DNA of 64,000 nt from Bradyrhizobium daqingense (GTDB lineage Bacteria; Pseudomonadota; Alphaproteobacteria; Rhizobiales; Xanthobacteraceae), in the NCBI RefSeq assembly GCF_021044685.1, contig NZ_CP088014.1, positions 5,132,001 to 5,196,000 on the forward strand, written 5' to 3'. The translations under genes and the position numbers were made by a program. How positions within the stretch are numbered: the first letter of the stretch is position 1; every line of letters begins with the position of its first letter. This document shows, one piece after another, positions 34,918 through 43,058 of the stretch. The notes beneath the pieces were generated by a model. It was not told where the DNA came from and did not search any database. It worked only from the letters and a program-made list of their open reading frames with translations.

Positions 34918-37794
34918 ATGATCGAGAAAAATTACCAGCCCGCCGATATCGAAGCCCGCATGTCCGTGGTGTGGGAGGACAGCCTCGCCTTCAAGGCCGG
35001 TCGCCCCGACCGCCGCGACGCGGTGCCTTTCACCATCGTGATCCCGCCACCGAACGTGACGGGCTCGCTGCACATGGGCCACGCGCTCAACAACACGCTC
35101 CAGGACGTCCTGTGCCGGTTCGAGCGCATGCGCGGCCGCGACGTGCTGTGGCAGCCCGGCACCGACCATGCCGGCATCGCCACCCAGATGGTGGTCGAGC
35201 GCCAGCTGATGGAGCGCCAGCAGCCCGGCCGTCGCGAGATGGGCCGCGAGAAGTTCCTGGAGCGCGTCTGGCAGTGGAAGGCCGAGAGCGGCGACACCAT
35301 CATCAACCAGCTCAAGCGGCTCGGCGCCTCCTGCGACTGGTCGCGCGAACGCTTCACCATGGACGAGGGCTTGTCGAAGGCCGTGGTCAAGGTGTTCGTC
35401 GAGCTGCACCGAGAGGGGCTGATCTACAAGGACAAGCGCCTGGTGAACTGGGACACCAAGCTCTTGACCGCGATCTCCGATCTCGAGGTGCAGCAGACCG
35501 AGGTCAAGGGCAGCCTCTGGTATTTGCGCTATCCGATCGAGGGCAAGAACTTCAGTCCGGAGGATCCCTCGACCTTCATCGTCGTCGCCACGACGCGTCC
35601 CGAGACCATGCTCGGCGACACCGGCGTGGCCGTGCATCCCGATGACGAGCGCTATCAGAAGCTGGTCGGCCGGAACGTGATCCTGCCGCTGGTCGGCCGT
35701 AAGATCAAAATCGTCGCCGACGATTATTCCGATCCCGAGAAGGGCTCGGGCGCGGTGAAGATTACGCCGGCGCACGACTTCAACGACTTCGAGGTCGGCA
35801 ATCGCCATGGCCTGCGCCGCATCAGCGTGATCGACCGGGAAGGCTGCCTCGACCTCGTCGACAATGAAGACTATCTGCGCGACCTGCCGGAGGGCGCCGG
35901 GCAGTTTGCGGAGGAGTTCCACAAGGTCGATCGCTTCGCTGCGCGCAAGCGCATCGTCGAACGACTGGAGAGCTTCGGCTTCGTCGAGCGGATCGAGCCG
36001 CACACCCATATGGTGCCGCATGGCGACCGCTCGAACAGCGTGATCGAGCCGTATCTGACCGACCAATGGTATGTCGACGCCAAGACGCTGGCGAGGCCGG
36101 CGATCGCGGCGGTGCGTTCGGGCGAAACCTCGTTCGTGCCGAAAAACTGGGAAAAGACCTATTTCGACTGGATGGAGAACATTCAGCCCTGGTGCATCTC
36201 GCGCCAGCTCTGGTGGGGTCACCAGATCCCGGCCTGGTACGGACCGGATGGCAAGGTCTTCGTCGCCGAGACAGAGGAGGAGGCCGTCAGCCACGCGCTC
36301 GGCTATTACGTCGAGCAGGAGGTCATCACGCCGGAGCAGGGGCGCGAGATGGCGCTCGACCGCAACAAGCGGGAAGGCTTCATCACCCGCGACGAGGACG
36401 TGCTCGACACCTGGTTCTCCTCGGCGCTGTGGCCATTCTCGACGCTCGGCTGGCCCGAAGATGCGCCCGAAGTGCAGCGCTATTATCCGACCAATGCGCT
36501 GGTGACCGGCTTCGACATCATCTTCTTCTGGGTCGCCCGCATGATGATGATGGGCCTGCACTTCATGAAGGAGGTGCCGTTCTCGACCATCTACATCCAC
36601 GCCCTCGTCCGCGACGAGAAGGGCGCCAAGATGTCGAAGTCGAAGGGCAACGTCATCGATCCCCTGAACCTGATCGACGAATACGGCGCGGACGCGCTGC
36701 GCTTCACGCTGGCCGCGATGGCGGCACAGGGCCGCGACATCAAGCTCGCCACCAGCCGCGTCGAGGGCTACCGCAATTTCGCGACCAAGCTCTGGAATGC
36801 GTGCCGCTTCGCCGAGATGAACCACTGCGCCGTGCCCGAAGGCTTCGAGCCGGCGAAGGCGACGGAGACGCTGAACCGCTGGATCGCGCATGAAAGCGCG
36901 CACACCACGCGCGAGGTGACCGAGGCGATCGAGGCCTATCGCTTCAACGATGCCGCCGGCGCGATTTATCGTTTCGTGTGGAACGTCTATTGCGACTGGT
37001 ATCTCGAGCTCGCAAAGCCCGTGCTGCTTGGTCCAGACAGTCCCGCCAAGGACGAGACCCGCGCCATGGTCGCCTGGGCGCGCGACGAGATTCTCAAGCT
37101 GCTGCACCCCTTCATGCCCTTCATCACCGAAGAGCTGTGGGAGGTGACGGCCAAGCGTGAGGGCCTGCTCGCATTGGCGTCGTGGCCGCTGAAGCCCGCC
37201 GGGCCGACGCCGGAGCAGCTTGCGATGCTGGCGGCAACGACGGGGCCGACCGATCCACTCGCCGCGCCGGCCTGGGTGCTGCCGATCTTCGACCATGCCG
37301 ACTTCAGCGATCCCAAGGCGGAGGCGGAGATCGGCTGGGTGATCGATCTCGTCACCCAGATCCGCTCGGTGCGCGCCGAGATGAACATCCCACCGGCGAC
37401 GCTGACGGCCTTGGTGCTCGCCGGCGCCTCGGCCGAGACCAGGGAGCGGGCGCCGCGCTGGACCGACGTCATCAAGCGCATGGCGCGTTTGTCGGACATC
37501 TCCTTCGCCGACCGCGCGCCCGACGGCGCGGTTCAGCTCCTGGTACGCGGGGAGGTGGCCGCGCTGCCGCTGAAGGGCGTGATCGACGTCGCCGCCGAGC
37601 GCACGCGCCTCGACAAGGAGATCGGCAAGGCCGATGCCGACATCAAGCGCGCCGAGTCGAAGCTCGCCAACGAGAAATTCGTCGCCAACGCGGCCGAAGA
37701 GGTCGTCGAGGAGGAGCGCGAAAAGCGCGAGGCGGCGCTGGCCCGCAAGGCCAAGCTGCTCGAGGCGCTGGAGCGGCTGAAGCAGGCGTCTTGA
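34918..37794 (+). CDS. valS: Valyl-tRNA synthetase
   Basis: 958 residues, class I synthetase charging tRNA-Val. The HIGH motif appears as PPNVTGSLHMGHALNN (about residues 43-58) and KMSKS as GAKMSKSKGNVIDPLN (about 565-580). The editing (CP1) domain contains VATTRPETMLGDTGVAVHP. The anticodon-binding domain follows, and a C-terminal coiled coil (ERTRLDKEIGKADADIKRAE) that touches the tRNA is complete. ATG start at 34918. It stands alone; the 3' side is a pair of palindromic repeats separating it from the convergent glycosylase gene. Confidence 0.97.
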   Translation: MIEKNYQPADIEARMSVVWEDSLAFKAGRPDRRDAVPFTIVIPPPNVTGSLHMGHALNNTLQDVLCRFERMRGRDVLWQPGTDHAGIATQMVVERQLMERQQPGRREMGREKFLERVWQWKAESGDTIINQLKRLGASCDWSRERFTMDEGLSKAVVKVFVELHREGLIYKDKRLVNWDTKLLTAISDLEVQQTEVKGSLWYLRYPIEGKNFSPEDPSTFIVVATTRPETMLGDTGVAVHPDDERYQKLVGRNVILPLVGRKIKIVADDYSDPEKGSGAVKITPAHDFNDFEVGNRHGLRRISVIDREGCLDLVDNEDYLRDLPEGAGQFAEEFHKVDRFAARKRIVERLESFGFVERIEPHTHMVPHGDRSNSVIEPYLTDQWYVDAKTLARPAIAAVRSGETSFVPKNWEKTYFDWMENIQPWCISRQLWWGHQIPAWYGPDGKVFVAETEEEAVSHALGYYVEQEVITPEQGREMALDRNKREGFITRDEDVLDTWFSSALWPFSTLGWPEDAPEVQRYYPTNALVTGFDIIFFWVARMMMMGLHFMKEVPFSTIYIHALVRDEKGAKMSKSKGNVIDPLNLIDEYGADALRFTLAAMAAQGRDIKLATSRVEGYRNFATKLWNACRFAEMNHCAVPEGFEPAKATETLNRWIAHESAHTTREVTEAIEAYRFNDAAGAIYRFVWNVYCDWYLELAKPVLLGPDSPAKDETRAMVAWARDEILKLLHPFMPFITEELWEVTAKREGLLALASWPLKPAGPTPEQLAMLAATTGPTDPLAAPAWVLPIFDHADFSDPKAEAEIGWVIDLVTQIRSVRAEMNIPPATLTALVLAGASAETRERAPRWTDVIKRMARLSDISFADRAPDGAVQLLVRGEVAALPLKGVIDVAAERTRLDKEIGKADADIKRAESKLANEKFVANAAEEVVEEEREKREAALARKAKLLEALERLKQAS

Positions 37795-37803
37795 TGTCAT
37801 CGT

Positions 37804-37878
37804 CATTCCGGAGCGATGCGCCGCATCGAATCCGGAATCTCAAGGTTCCGGGTTCGCGTCTTCGACGCGCCCCGGAAC
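37804..37878. repeat. Paired palindromic intergenic repeats (REP-like) between valS and the glycosylase gene
   Basis: Two adjacent hairpins. The first runs 37804-37839 with ATTCCGGA and TCCGGAAT ends and inner CGATGC/GCATCG arms. The second runs 37845-37878 with GTTCCGGG and CCCGGAAC ends and inner CGCGTC/GACGCG arms. Each is a long interrupted palindrome of the type scattered between Bradyrhizobium genes. Located between two convergent genes, they may also act as transcription terminators. Confidence 0.6.
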
Positions 37879-37886
37879 GACAACGC

Positions 37887-38489
37887 CTACTTCGGAAACG
37901 GCTTGCTGAGGAATTTGGAGCCCCTGACGCCGTAGCGCCAGGGCAGTTCGACGGCCTTGGTGATGCCGATCCGGATGCCGGTCGCGACCTCGACGTCCTC
38001 CGTCCGCGCATGCAGTGCGATCGGCGGGCGGTCCAGCGGCAGGGCGTTGTGCGCGATGGTGATGTCGAGCGCCTCGGTCAGCTTGCCCGGGCCCGAGCAC
38101 AGCGCGTGCATGTCCTGGAGATGACGGCGCCGGCGCATCGCCACGATGCCATGCGTCGGCTCCAGCGCACGGATCAGCACGGCGCTGGCCGAACCTTCCT
38201 CCTCGCAGACGAAGTTCACGCACCAATGGATGCCATAGGAGCGGTAGACATAGGCAAAGCCGGGTGGGCCGAACATCACCTGATTTCGCGGCGTCGGCCC
38301 GTTGTAGGAGTGCGCGGCCGGGTCGGTATGATGATAGGCCTCGACCTCGACGATGATCCCGCCGACGCCGTCGACCAGCATGGTGGCACCGATCAAATCG
38401 GGCGCGACGTCGTGCACGCTGCGGCCAAAAAAGGAGCGCTTCAGCGCTTTGCCGAGCCGGGGTGGTGAAGTCTTCTTGATTGGAGCCAT
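37887..38489 (-). CDS. 3-methyladenine DNA glycosylase (AAG/MPG family)
   Basis: 200 residues, the usual size for bacterial AAG-type glycosylases, which excise alkylated and deaminated purines in base-excision repair. Diagnostic stretches are APDLIGATMLVDGVGGIIVE plus VEAYHHTDPAAHSYNGPTPR (the catalytic Glu lies in IVEVEAY), MFGPPGFAYVYRSYGIHWCV (intercalating Tyr region) and SGPGKLTEALDI. It is convergent with valS and divergent from lipA across 130 bp. The start ATG at 38489 leaves a basic tail before the conserved core. Confidence 0.92.
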   Translation of the reverse strand: MAPIKKTSPPRLGKALKRSFFGRSVHDVAPDLIGATMLVDGVGGIIVEVEAYHHTDPAAHSYNGPTPRNQVMFGPPGFAYVYRSYGIHWCVNFVCEEEGSASAVLIRALEPTHGIVAMRRRRHLQDMHALCSGPGKLTEALDITIAHNALPLDRPPIALHARTEDVEVATGIRIGITKAVELPWRYGVRGSKFLSKPFPK

Positions 38490-38619
38490 TCGAGGTGAGA
38501 ATCGCCAGAGAACAGAGCAGGATATTGCCCATATCTGCCATGTTCCCTGAAGCGGGGCGAGCCGGGTTGCGATGCCTGGCCAGACCGACTAGGTAGGACC
38601 TGAACAGACCGGACACCCC

Positions 38620-39576
38620 ATGGTCGTTATTGTCGATACCATCTCGAACCCGCTGCGCCCGCGCCACCCCGAAAAGGTGAACCGGCCCGATTCCGCTTCG
38701 CCGCCGAAGCCGGACTGGATTCGCGTGCGCGCGCCCAACACCCGCGGCTATGCCGATACCCGCAACATCGTGCGGGCGAACGGCCTGCACACGGTGTGCG
38801 AGGAGGCGGGCTGCCCGAACATCGGCGAGTGTTGGGACAAAAAGCACGCGACCTTCATGATCATGGGAGACACCTGCACCCGCGCCTGCGCCTTCTGCAA
38901 CGTTAAGACCGGGCTGCCCAATGCACTCGATGCGGCCGAGCCGCAGCACGTCGCGGAAGCAACGGCCAAGCTGGGGCTTGCCCATGTCGTGATCACCTCG
39001 GTCGACCGCGACGACCTTCCCGATGGTGGCGCCCAGCATTTCGCGGAGACGATCCGCGCCATCCGGGCCGCATGCCCCTCGACCACGATCGAGATCCTGA
39101 CGCCGGACTTCCTGCGCAAGGAGGGCGCGCTCGAAATCGTCGTCGCGGCGAAGCCCGATGTGTTCAACCACAATCTCGAGACCGTGCCGTCGGGCTATCT
39201 GACGGTGCGCCCCGGCGCGCGCTATTTCCACTCGATCCGGCTGCTGCAGCGGGTGAGGGAGCTCGATCCCACCATCTTCACCAAGTCCGGCATCATGGTC
39301 GGCCTCGGCGAGGAGCGCCACGAGGTGCTCCAGGTGATGGACGATCTGCGCTCGGCCGAGGTCGACTTCCTGACCATCGGCCAGTACCTCCAGCCGACCC
39401 GCAAGCACCACGCCGTGATGCGCTTCGTTCCGCCCGACGAATTCGCCTCCTACGAGAAGGTCGCCTACACCAAGGGCTTCCTGATGGTGTCGGCGAGCCC
39501 GCTGACCCGCTCGTCGCATCATGCCGGCGAGGATTTCGCGCGACTGAAGGCCGCGCGGGCCGCTAACGCCCGCTGA
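38620..39576 (+). CDS. lipA: Lipoyl synthase
   Basis: 318 residues, radical SAM enzyme inserting two sulfurs into octanoyl-protein to form lipoyl groups on E2 and GcvH proteins. It shows both clusters: the auxiliary-cluster cysteines in VCEEAGCPNIGECW (about 65-77) and the radical SAM CX3CX2C motif in TCTRACAFCNV (about 86-96). The C-terminal RSSHHAGEDF includes the RSS motif supplying the serine ligand to the auxiliary cluster. It is followed after six bases by the RatA/Coq10-like gene, so the two form an operon, common in alphaproteobacteria. No clear Shine-Dalgarno precedes the ATG. Confidence 0.96.
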   Translation: MVVIVDTISNPLRPRHPEKVNRPDSASPPKPDWIRVRAPNTRGYADTRNIVRANGLHTVCEEAGCPNIGECWDKKHATFMIMGDTCTRACAFCNVKTGLPNALDAAEPQHVAEATAKLGLAHVVITSVDRDDLPDGGAQHFAETIRAIRAACPSTTIEILTPDFLRKEGALEIVVAAKPDVFNHNLETVPSGYLTVRPGARYFHSIRLLQRVRELDPTIFTKSGIMVGLGEERHEVLQVMDDLRSAEVDFLTIGQYLQPTRKHHAVMRFVPPDEFASYEKVAYTKGFLMVSASPLTRSSHHAGEDFARLKAARAANAR

Positions 39577-39582
39577 ACCGCC

Positions 39583-40053
39583 ATGCCCAAATTTTCGAGC
39601 AAGCGCCGTGTCAATCACAGCGCATCCGAGATGTTTGATCTGGTCGCCGATGTCGAGCGTTACCCGGAATTCGTGCCGCTGTGCAGCGCATTGAAGGTGC
39701 GCCAGCGCATGGCCAAGCCCGACGGCACCGAGGTGCTGGTCGCCGACATGACGGTGTCGTTCAAGCTGGTCAAGGAATCCTTCACCAGCCGGGTGACGCT
39801 CGATCGCGCCAATCTGAAAATCCTGGTCGAATATCTGCAAGGTCCGTTCAGTAATCTCGAAAACCGCTGGACATTCGAGCCCAAGGGGGAGGGCGTCTCC
39901 GACGTCGGGTTCTTTCTCTCCTATGAGTTCAGGAGCCGCATGCTGGCGATGCTGATGGGCTCGATGTTTGACGCCGCGTTCGCGCGGTTTTCCACCGCGT
40001 TCGAAAAGCGCGCGGATGCGATTTACGGCCGGCCGAAGCTGGCGCAGACGTAG
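39583..40053 (+). CDS. RatA/Coq10-family START-domain protein
   Basis: 156 residues covering one polyketide cyclase/START-like domain: VNHSASEMFDLVADVERYPE, FVPLCSALKVRQR, MTVSFKLVKESFTSRVTL and the closing helix MLAMLMGSMFDAAFARFSTA. Members are annotated either as RatA-type ribosome association inhibitors or as Coq10, a lipid-binding protein aiding ubiquinone function; the alphaproteobacterial form next to lipA is more often viewed as Coq10-like, so a toxin label would be misleading. Operonic with lipA (six-base gap). A long inverted repeat follows at 40081-40156. Confidence 0.85.
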   Translation: MPKFSSKRRVNHSASEMFDLVADVERYPEFVPLCSALKVRQRMAKPDGTEVLVADMTVSFKLVKESFTSRVTLDRANLKILVEYLQGPFSNLENRWTFEPKGEGVSDVGFFLSYEFRSRMLAMLMGSMFDAAFARFSTAFEKRADAIYGRPKLAQT

Positions 40054-40080
40054 CTGCCGCAGGCACCGCTCTCTCCACCG

Positions 40081-40156
40081 TCATTGCGAGCGCAGCGAAG
40101 CAATCCAGAGTCTCTCCGCAGAGGAATCCTGGATTGCTTCGCTGCGCTCGCAATGA
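40081..40156. repeat. Long perfect inverted repeat (REP-like intergenic element)
   Basis: Arms 40081-40108 and 40129-40156 are perfectly complementary over 28 bases (core GCGAGCGCAGCGAAGC) around a 20-base loop. The sequence is a type of dispersed hairpin I recall from Bradyrhizobium intergenic regions. It lies 28 bp after the Coq10-like stop and could terminate that operon or protect its 3' end. Confidence 0.8.
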
Positions 40157-40274
40157 CAATGGGGGCGGCGGGCGTGCCTTCCCAACCACCATCGCACCGT
40201 TTTCCCATCTACATCTACCGGGATCATTTTGCGTCGTTGCGGGTTCTCTCCGGATTGTCCGGGTTGGAGACGCC

Positions 40275-41051
40275 ATGACCATCAATTTTGACACGCTGAA
40301 AGCATCGCTCGTCCTCTATGGACTGAACGCCATCTACGCGATCCTGCTGCTCGCCATCGGCTGGTATCTGTCCGGCGCGATGCAGCGTTTCGTCACGCGC
40401 CTGTTGAGCGTCACGCACCGCGTCGACCCGCTCGTGACGCTGTTCGTGGGCAGCCTCGCGCGCTACGGCGTCCTCGCCGTGGTCGGCATCGCCGTGCTCC
40501 AGCTGTTCGGCATCCAGACGGCAAGCCTTGTCGCCGTGCTCGGCGCGACATCGCTGGCCATTGGCCTCGCGCTCCAGGGGACGCTCTCCAATCTCGCCGC
40601 CGGCGTGATGCTGCTGCTGTTCCGGCCTTTCCATATCGGGGACGAAGTCGAGGTCGCCGGCAAGGCGGGCAAGGTCAGGTCGCTCTCGCTGTTCATGACC
40701 GAGTTGGTGGCGCCCGACAACACGCAGATCCTGTTGCCGAACGGACAGGTGTGGGGTGCCGCGATCATCAACCGCAGCGCCTATCCCGGCACGGGCGAGG
40801 TCAAGGTGACGTTTCCGGTCAGGGCGGGTGCAGCCAATGCGCTGGCTGGCGAAATCCTGAAAGGGCTGCGCGATGATCCTCGCATCGCCGAGGGGGGCAC
40901 GCCTTCGGTTAATGTGTCGAAGGTGATTGCTACTGATCCCGCAACCCCTGTCGTTGAGTTGACGGTGAGCGCGAAGGTGAAGCCGTCCGACGCCGATGCC
41001 GTCAAGCAGCGTGTGCTCGATCATGCGAGCGCTCTGCTCGCGGCAGCCTGA
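40275..41051 (+). CDS. Small mechanosensitive channel, MscS family
   Basis: 258 residues from the ATG at 40275; the longer frame from 40134 runs back into the repeat. Three N-terminal membrane helices are followed by the pore-lining TM3 with the Gly/Ala pattern (VAVLGATSLAIGLALQGTLS, then NLAAGVMLLLFRPFHIGDEV), the MscS hallmark. A beta domain (VEVAGKAGKVRSLSLFMTEL, PDNTQILLPNG) and C-terminal alpha/beta part complete it. It opens on membrane tension to release solutes in hypo-osmotic shock. No regulatory N-terminal domain is present. It is convergent with the CinA-like gene, with six bases between their stops. Confidence 0.9.
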   Translation: MTINFDTLKASLVLYGLNAIYAILLLAIGWYLSGAMQRFVTRLLSVTHRVDPLVTLFVGSLARYGVLAVVGIAVLQLFGIQTASLVAVLGATSLAIGLALQGTLSNLAAGVMLLLFRPFHIGDEVEVAGKAGKVRSLSLFMTELVAPDNTQILLPNGQVWGAAIINRSAYPGTGEVKVTFPVRAGAANALAGEILKGLRDDPRIAEGGTPSVNVSKVIATDPATPVVELTVSAKVKPSDADAVKQRVLDHASALLAAA

Positions 41052-41057
41052 GGCGAT

Positions 41058-41666
41058 TCAGCCGCGCGGCGAACGTGGCGGCCTGCGCTTCACGGCGTGC
41101 CGGCGCGGCGAGCGGGTGACGCGGGGGCGCAGGCGGCTTGCGGCCGCGGGGCGCGGCTTGGCCTGGGCTTGCGGGCCGCGGGCCAGATCCAGCAGCATGC
41201 GCAGCGCCTCGACCACGGAGCGGGCGCGCACGGCGCTGCGGCCGATCGCGCCGAACCGCTGCTCGCGATGGATGATGCGGCCATCGCGCGCGGCTGCGGC
41301 GAAATGCACGAGGCCGACCGGCTTGCCGGGCGTGGCGCCGCCGGGGCCGGCAATGCCGGTGATGGCGACGGCAAGATCGACATCGGCGCGCTCCAGCGCG
41401 CCGATCGCCATCGCGGTGGCGGTCTCCTTGCTGACAGCGCCGAAGTTTGTGAGCGTGCTGGCCTCGACCCCGAGCATCGCGCGCTTGGCATCGTTGGAAT
41501 AGGTGACGAAGCCGCGGTCGATCACATCCGAAGAGCCGGGAATGTCGGTCAATGCGCCCGCGACGAGACCGCCGGTGCAGGACTCCGCCGTGGCGATCGT
41601 CAGCTTGCGCATCCGGCACAGATCGAGCAGCGAGCGGGAGAGGGCGCGTGCGTCGCTGCCGCCCAT
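41058..41666 (-). CDS. CinA C-terminal domain protein (nicotinamide-nucleotide amidase, PncC type)
   Basis: 202 residues. The domain KLTIATAESCTGGLVAGALT contains the catalytic Ser-Cys region, followed by GFVTYSNDAKRAMLGVEAST, VSKETATAMAIGALERADVD and AITGIAGPGGATPGKPVGLV. Only the C-terminal CinA domain exists; the MoCF-like half is absent. It deamidates NMN to nicotinic acid mononucleotide, recycling pyridine nucleotide. A basic Arg/Pro-rich C-terminal tail of about 40 residues is unusual and may be disordered. The start lies three bases after the ispDF stop, so it is the second gene of that operon. Confidence 0.9.
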   Translation of the reverse strand: MGGSDARALSRSLLDLCRMRKLTIATAESCTGGLVAGALTDIPGSSDVIDRGFVTYSNDAKRAMLGVEASTLTNFGAVSKETATAMAIGALERADVDLAVAITGIAGPGGATPGKPVGLVHFAAAARDGRIIHREQRFGAIGRSAVRARSVVEALRMLLDLARGPQAQAKPRPAAASRLRPRVTRSPRRHAVKRRPPRSPRG

Positions 41667-41669
41667 GGC

Positions 41670-42851
41670 CTAGACGCCCCAGGGAAGGCGAATGGTGGCG
41701 CTCGCGGTGGCCGCAATGCCTTCCTCGCGGCCGGTGAAGCCGAGCCGCTCGCTGGTGGTCGCCTTCACCGCGACGCGCGCGATGTCGACGCCGGAAATCT
41801 CGGCGATGCGGGCGCGCAGGGTGTCGCGCAACGGCCCGATCTTCGGCCGCTCGCAGATCAGCGTGACCTCGAGATTGGCGACACGGCCGCCGCGCGCCGT
41901 GACGCGCTCGATGGCGTATTTCAGGAACTGGTCGGAGGAGGCACCCTTCCACTTCGCATCGCTCGGCGGAAAGTGCGAGCCGATGTCGCCGTCGGCCAGC
42001 GCGCCGAGAATGGCGTCGACCAGAGCATGCAGGCCGACATCGCCGTCGGAATGGGCGAGAAAACCTTTCGTATGCGGCACGCGCACGCCGCAGATCATGA
42101 CGTGGTCGCCTTCGCCGAAAGCGTGCACGTCATAGCCGGTGCCGGTCCTGATGTCGCCGAGCTGGGCAACCAGGCGGGCTTCCTCGCGCACGAAATCCTC
42201 GGGAGTGGTGAGCTTCATATTGGCAACATCGCCTTCAAAAGTTGCAACCGTCAATCCTGCCCATTCGGCAATGGCGGCATCGTCGGTGAAATCCGATCGT
42301 CCATCCTTCGCCGCGCGACGATGCGCCTCGAGAATGACGTCGAAGCGAAAGGATTGCGGCGTCTGCGCGATTCGCAGCCGCGCGCGATCCGGCGTGCCCT
42401 CGACATGGCCGTTCTCGCCGGTGAGCTTGATCGTGTCGGTGACGGCAATGACGGGAATGGCGGCGCCGGTCTGGCTCGCGGCCTCGATCGCGCGGGAGAT
42501 CACACCTGCCGAGACGAAGGGCCGGGCGGCGTCGTGGATCAGCACGATGTCGGGCTTGTGCCTGGCGAGCGCTTCGAGGCCGGCCAACACCGAGGCTTGG
42601 CGGGTGGCGCCGCCATTGCTAGGCGGCTCATGCTTGAGCCCTGAGACCGCGGCCGCGAACACGGCGCTGTCGTAGGGGTTCACCACCGGCTGCACCACGG
42701 ATACTTCAGGGTGGCGGCTGAAGGCTTCCATCGCGCGATAGATCACGGGCACGCCGCCGATCTCACGATATTGCTTGGGACCACCGGCACCGGCGCGCAA
42801 GCCACGCCCGGCTGCGACGAGGACGACCGCGGTGCGTTGTGATTTCGCCAT
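41670..42851 (-). CDS. ispDF: Bifunctional IspD/IspF (MEP isoprenoid pathway)
   Basis: 393 residues from the ATG at 42851; the frame is open further upstream but that part is unlike the family. Residues 1-230 are IspD (2-C-methyl-D-erythritol 4-phosphate cytidylyltransferase): TAVVLVAAGRGLRAGAGGPK, DIVLIHDAARPFVS, AQTPQSFRFDVI. Residues about 235-393 are IspF (2,4-cyclodiphosphate synthase): GTGYDVHAFGEGDHVMICGV with the metal-binding Asp/His, then HSDGDVGLHALVDAILGALA and GDIGSHFPPSD. The fusion is normal for alphaproteobacteria. It is divergent from dusB over a 207-bp promoter region and followed by the cinA-type gene. Confidence 0.95.
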   Translation of the reverse strand: MAKSQRTAVVLVAAGRGLRAGAGGPKQYREIGGVPVIYRAMEAFSRHPEVSVVQPVVNPYDSAVFAAAVSGLKHEPPSNGGATRQASVLAGLEALARHKPDIVLIHDAARPFVSAGVISRAIEAASQTGAAIPVIAVTDTIKLTGENGHVEGTPDRARLRIAQTPQSFRFDVILEAHRRAAKDGRSDFTDDAAIAEWAGLTVATFEGDVANMKLTTPEDFVREEARLVAQLGDIRTGTGYDVHAFGEGDHVMICGVRVPHTKGFLAHSDGDVGLHALVDAILGALADGDIGSHFPPSDAKWKGASSDQFLKYAIERVTARGGRVANLEVTLICERPKIGPLRDTLRARIAEISGVDIARVAVKATTSERLGFTGREEGIAATASATIRLPWGV

Positions 42852-43025
42852 AGGACTCAAATATTCAGTTGGTAATGAGGAGCCGGGGAGTGGGGTGATT
42901 TGACGGCATGCCTCTAGCACGGCAGGCCCGCAAAAAAAGGGGGTTTCCCCGGATTGTGGGAAACAGCATTTTGTTGCACTGCACTTGAAAGATCTGCAGA
43001 ACTGTCTAAACTGTAGGCATGACGC

Positions 43026-43054
43026 TTGACTGCACAAGAATTGTGCGCAAGATA
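43026..43054 (+). promoter_or_regulatory. Candidate dusB-ntrBC promoter overlapped by an NtrC-type site
   Basis: A TTGACT -35 element (43026-43031) and a weak AAGATA -10 (43049-43054) are 17 bases apart. The spacer contains GCACAAGAATTGTGC (43032-43046), which matches the NtrC recognition pattern TGCAC-N7-GTGC including the leading T. A protein bound there would block RNA polymerase, consistent with autorepression of nifR3-ntrBC operons known in related bacteria. The initiation point would be very close to the dusB ATG at 43059, so the true dusB start may be slightly downstream. Confidence 0.5.
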
Positions 43055-43058
43055 GGTC

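Noticed and set aside
39583..40053. Toxin of a toxin-antitoxin pair (RatA label)
   Set aside because: No RatB partner is adjacent, and the lipA linkage fits a Coq10-like lipid-binding role better.
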